From Micromonospora phytophila (GTDB lineage: Bacteria > Actinomycetota > Actinomycetes > Mycobacteriales > Micromonosporaceae), in contig NZ_JAMOKF010000005.1 of assembly GCF_023656545.1 (NCBI RefSeq), forward strand, positions 1 to 64,000: DNA of 64,000 bases, written 5' to 3'. Shown here piece by piece: positions 62,929-64,000 of this stretch. Position 1 is the stretch's first letter, and each line of letters starts with the position of its first letter. The notes beneath the pieces were generated by a model that worked only from the letters and a program-made list of their open reading frames with translations, made no database searches and was not told where the DNA came from. A program made the translations under genes and the position numbers.

Positions 62929-64000
62929 GTGCACGTACCGCCCATTACGCATCTCACCGCCGCCGACCCGCAGGTCGCGAACCTGATCGAGGCGGAGGCG
63001 CACCGCCAGCACGACAAGCTGCGGATGATCCCGTCCGAGAATTACGTCTCCGCCGCCGTCCTCGAGGCGACCGGCTCGGTGCTGACCAACAAGTATTCCG
63101 AGGGCTACGTCGGCCGCCGGTACTACGAGGGCCAGCAGTTCATCGACCCGATCGAGACCTTGGCGATCGATCGGGCCAGGGCGCTGTTCGGGGTCGAGCA
63201 CGTCAACGTGCAGCCGTACTCGGGGTCACCGGCCAACCTCGCGGTGTACCTGGCCTTCGCGCAGCCCGGTGACCCGGTGATGGGAATGGCGCTGCCGATG
63301 GGCGGCCACCTCACCCACGGCTGGTCGGTCTCGGCCACCGGCAGGTGGTTCCGTCCCGTGCGCTACACGGTCGACCGGCGAACCGGCCTCGTCGACTTCG
63401 ACGAGGTACGCGACCTCGCCCGGGCCGAACGGCCAAAGCTGATCTTCTGCGGGGGCACGGCCGTCCCACGGACCATCAACTTCGCCGCATTCGCCCAGAT
63501 CGCCCAGGAGGTGGACGCCGTCCTCGTGGCCGACATCGCCCACATCGCCGGCCTGGTCGCCGGGGGCGCCCACCCCTCCCCGGTCGGTCACGCGGACGTC
63601 ATCACCACCACCACCCACAAGACCCTGCGGGGCCCGCGCGGTGCCATGATCATGACCTCCGCCGGCCGTGCCACCGAGGTCGACAAGGCGGTCTTCCCCG
63701 GCCTCCAGGGCGGACCGCACAACCACACCACCGCCGGGATCGCCGTCGCGCTGAACGAAGCCACCCAACCCGCGTTCCGCCGCTACGCCCACCAGGTCGT
63801 CACGAACGCGAAGGCGCTCGCCGACGCGCTGACCGAACGCGGTTTCGATTTGGTGACCGGTGGCACCGACAACCATCTGATCCTGATCGACCTCACCACC
63901 AAGGGCATAGCGGGCAAGCCCGCGGCGAAGGTCCTCGACCTGGGCGGCATCGAACTGAACTACAACACCGTGCCGTACGACCCGCGCAAGCCGTTCGACC
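62929..64000 (+). CDS. glyA: Serine hydroxymethyltransferase homologue (partial, right edge)
   Basis: 357 codons are visible, running off the edge without a stop. The GTG start at 62929 lies six bases after GAGGAG. PLP-enzyme marks: MIPSENYVS, NKYSEGYVGRRYYEG, NVQPYSGSPANLAVY, the PLP-lysine motif TTTTHKTLRGPRG and GPHNHTTAGIAVAL. The usual AGxSxYPR segment reads FCGGTAVPRTINF, a clear divergence, so it may be a cluster-specific enzyme and not the housekeeping copy. SHMT makes glycine and methylene-tetrahydrofolate from serine; a related aldolase activity is possible. It is 169 nt after the PKS on the same strand. Confidence 0.88.
   Translation, partial: MHVPPITHLTAADPQVANLIEAEAHRQHDKLRMIPSENYVSAAVLEATGSVLTNKYSEGYVGRRYYEGQQFIDPIETLAIDRARALFGVEHVNVQPYSGSPANLAVYLAFAQPGDPVMGMALPMGGHLTHGWSVSATGRWFRPVRYTVDRRTGLVDFDEVRDLARAERPKLIFCGGTAVPRTINFAAFAQIAQEVDAVLVADIAHIAGLVAGGAHPSPVGHADVITTTTHKTLRGPRGAMIMTSAGRATEVDKAVFPGLQGGPHNHTTAGIAVALNEATQPAFRRYAHQVVTNAKALADALTERGFDLVTGGTDNHLILIDLTTKGIAGKPAAKVLDLGGIELNYNTVPYDPRKPFD

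Noticed and set aside
1-64000. CRISPR arrays, tRNA and rRNA genes
   Set aside because: No regularly spaced short direct repeats, no T-loop/anticodon-arm pattern and no ribosomal sequence were noticed on either strand; a covariance-model scan would be the decisive test.

Overview
The window is high-GC actinobacterial DNA. The strong G/C third-position bias, GTG and TTG starts, and families such as DUF6230/DUF6114, SpoIIE phosphatases, XRE-cupin regulators and modular PKS point to a Micromonospora-like member of the Micromonosporaceae; the genus is inferred, not proven. No tRNA, rRNA or CRISPR array was seen.

Left part (0.3-31 kb), mostly cell-surface and accessory functions. (1) 0.3-5.6 kb, minus strand: a secreted sugar/copper operon with a cupredoxin-Ig repeat-DUF1080 protein, a TAT-exported sugar-phosphate isomerase-like protein and a two-domain multicopper oxidase. 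(2) 6.5-10.8 kb: a flavin monooxygenase, a secreted endonuclease/exonuclease/phosphatase-fold protein, an XRE-cupin regulator and a secreted C39-like peptidase. (3) 11.5-18.8 kb, minus strand: a poly-gamma-glutamate locus with pgsB, pgsC, an NlpC/P60 hydrolase, an odd double-HAMP membrane protein and a CapD-like gamma-glutamyltransferase. The CapA/PgsA-type partner lies apart at 24.7 kb. (4) 19.6-27.5 kb: a DUF6230/DUF6114/secreted-protein trio, a SpoIIE phosphatase, a HEAT/LRV repeat protein, CapA, a beta-propeller lipoprotein and a small membrane protein. (5) 27.7-31.2 kb, minus strand: a compact three-gene set (carnitine-acyltransferase-like enzyme, SAM methyltransferase, Fe(II)/2OG oxygenase) that looks like a small biosynthetic unit.

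Middle (31.2-39.6 kb): short unrelated genes (GNAT, UPF0303, VOC, RibD/DHFR-like), a frameshifted membrane-protein pseudogene, an IS110-family insertion sequence and a chimeric-looking ORF. This gene-poor, decayed stretch forms the left border of the main cluster.

Right part (39.6-64 kb): a biosynthetic gene cluster I do not recognise as a known one. Eleven minus-strand genes, many with 4-nt stop/start overlaps, run from 53.39 down to 39.58 kb: methionyl-tRNA-synthetase-like protein, lysine/ornithine N-hydroxylase, stand-alone cupin, DAO-type FAD oxidase, clavaminate-synthase-like oxygenase, FAD-linked oxidase, FemAB/GNAT-like acyltransferase, MIO-type aromatic ammonia-lyase/aminomutase, two ATP-grasp ligases and an MFS exporter. 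Divergently, a GNAT gene and a 2803-residue PKS (KSQ-AT-ACP-KS-AT-DH-KR-ACP, no thioesterase) are followed by a glyA homologue that runs off the right edge. N-hydroxylase plus cupin plus MetRS-like protein is the signature of hydrazine (N-N bond) synthetase. The inferred product joins a hydrazine built from N-hydroxylysine and an amino acid, an aromatic beta-amino acid or cinnamate unit, and a short C5 acyl chain, linked by ATP-grasp ligases. SHMT could supply glycine for the N-N bond-forming step.
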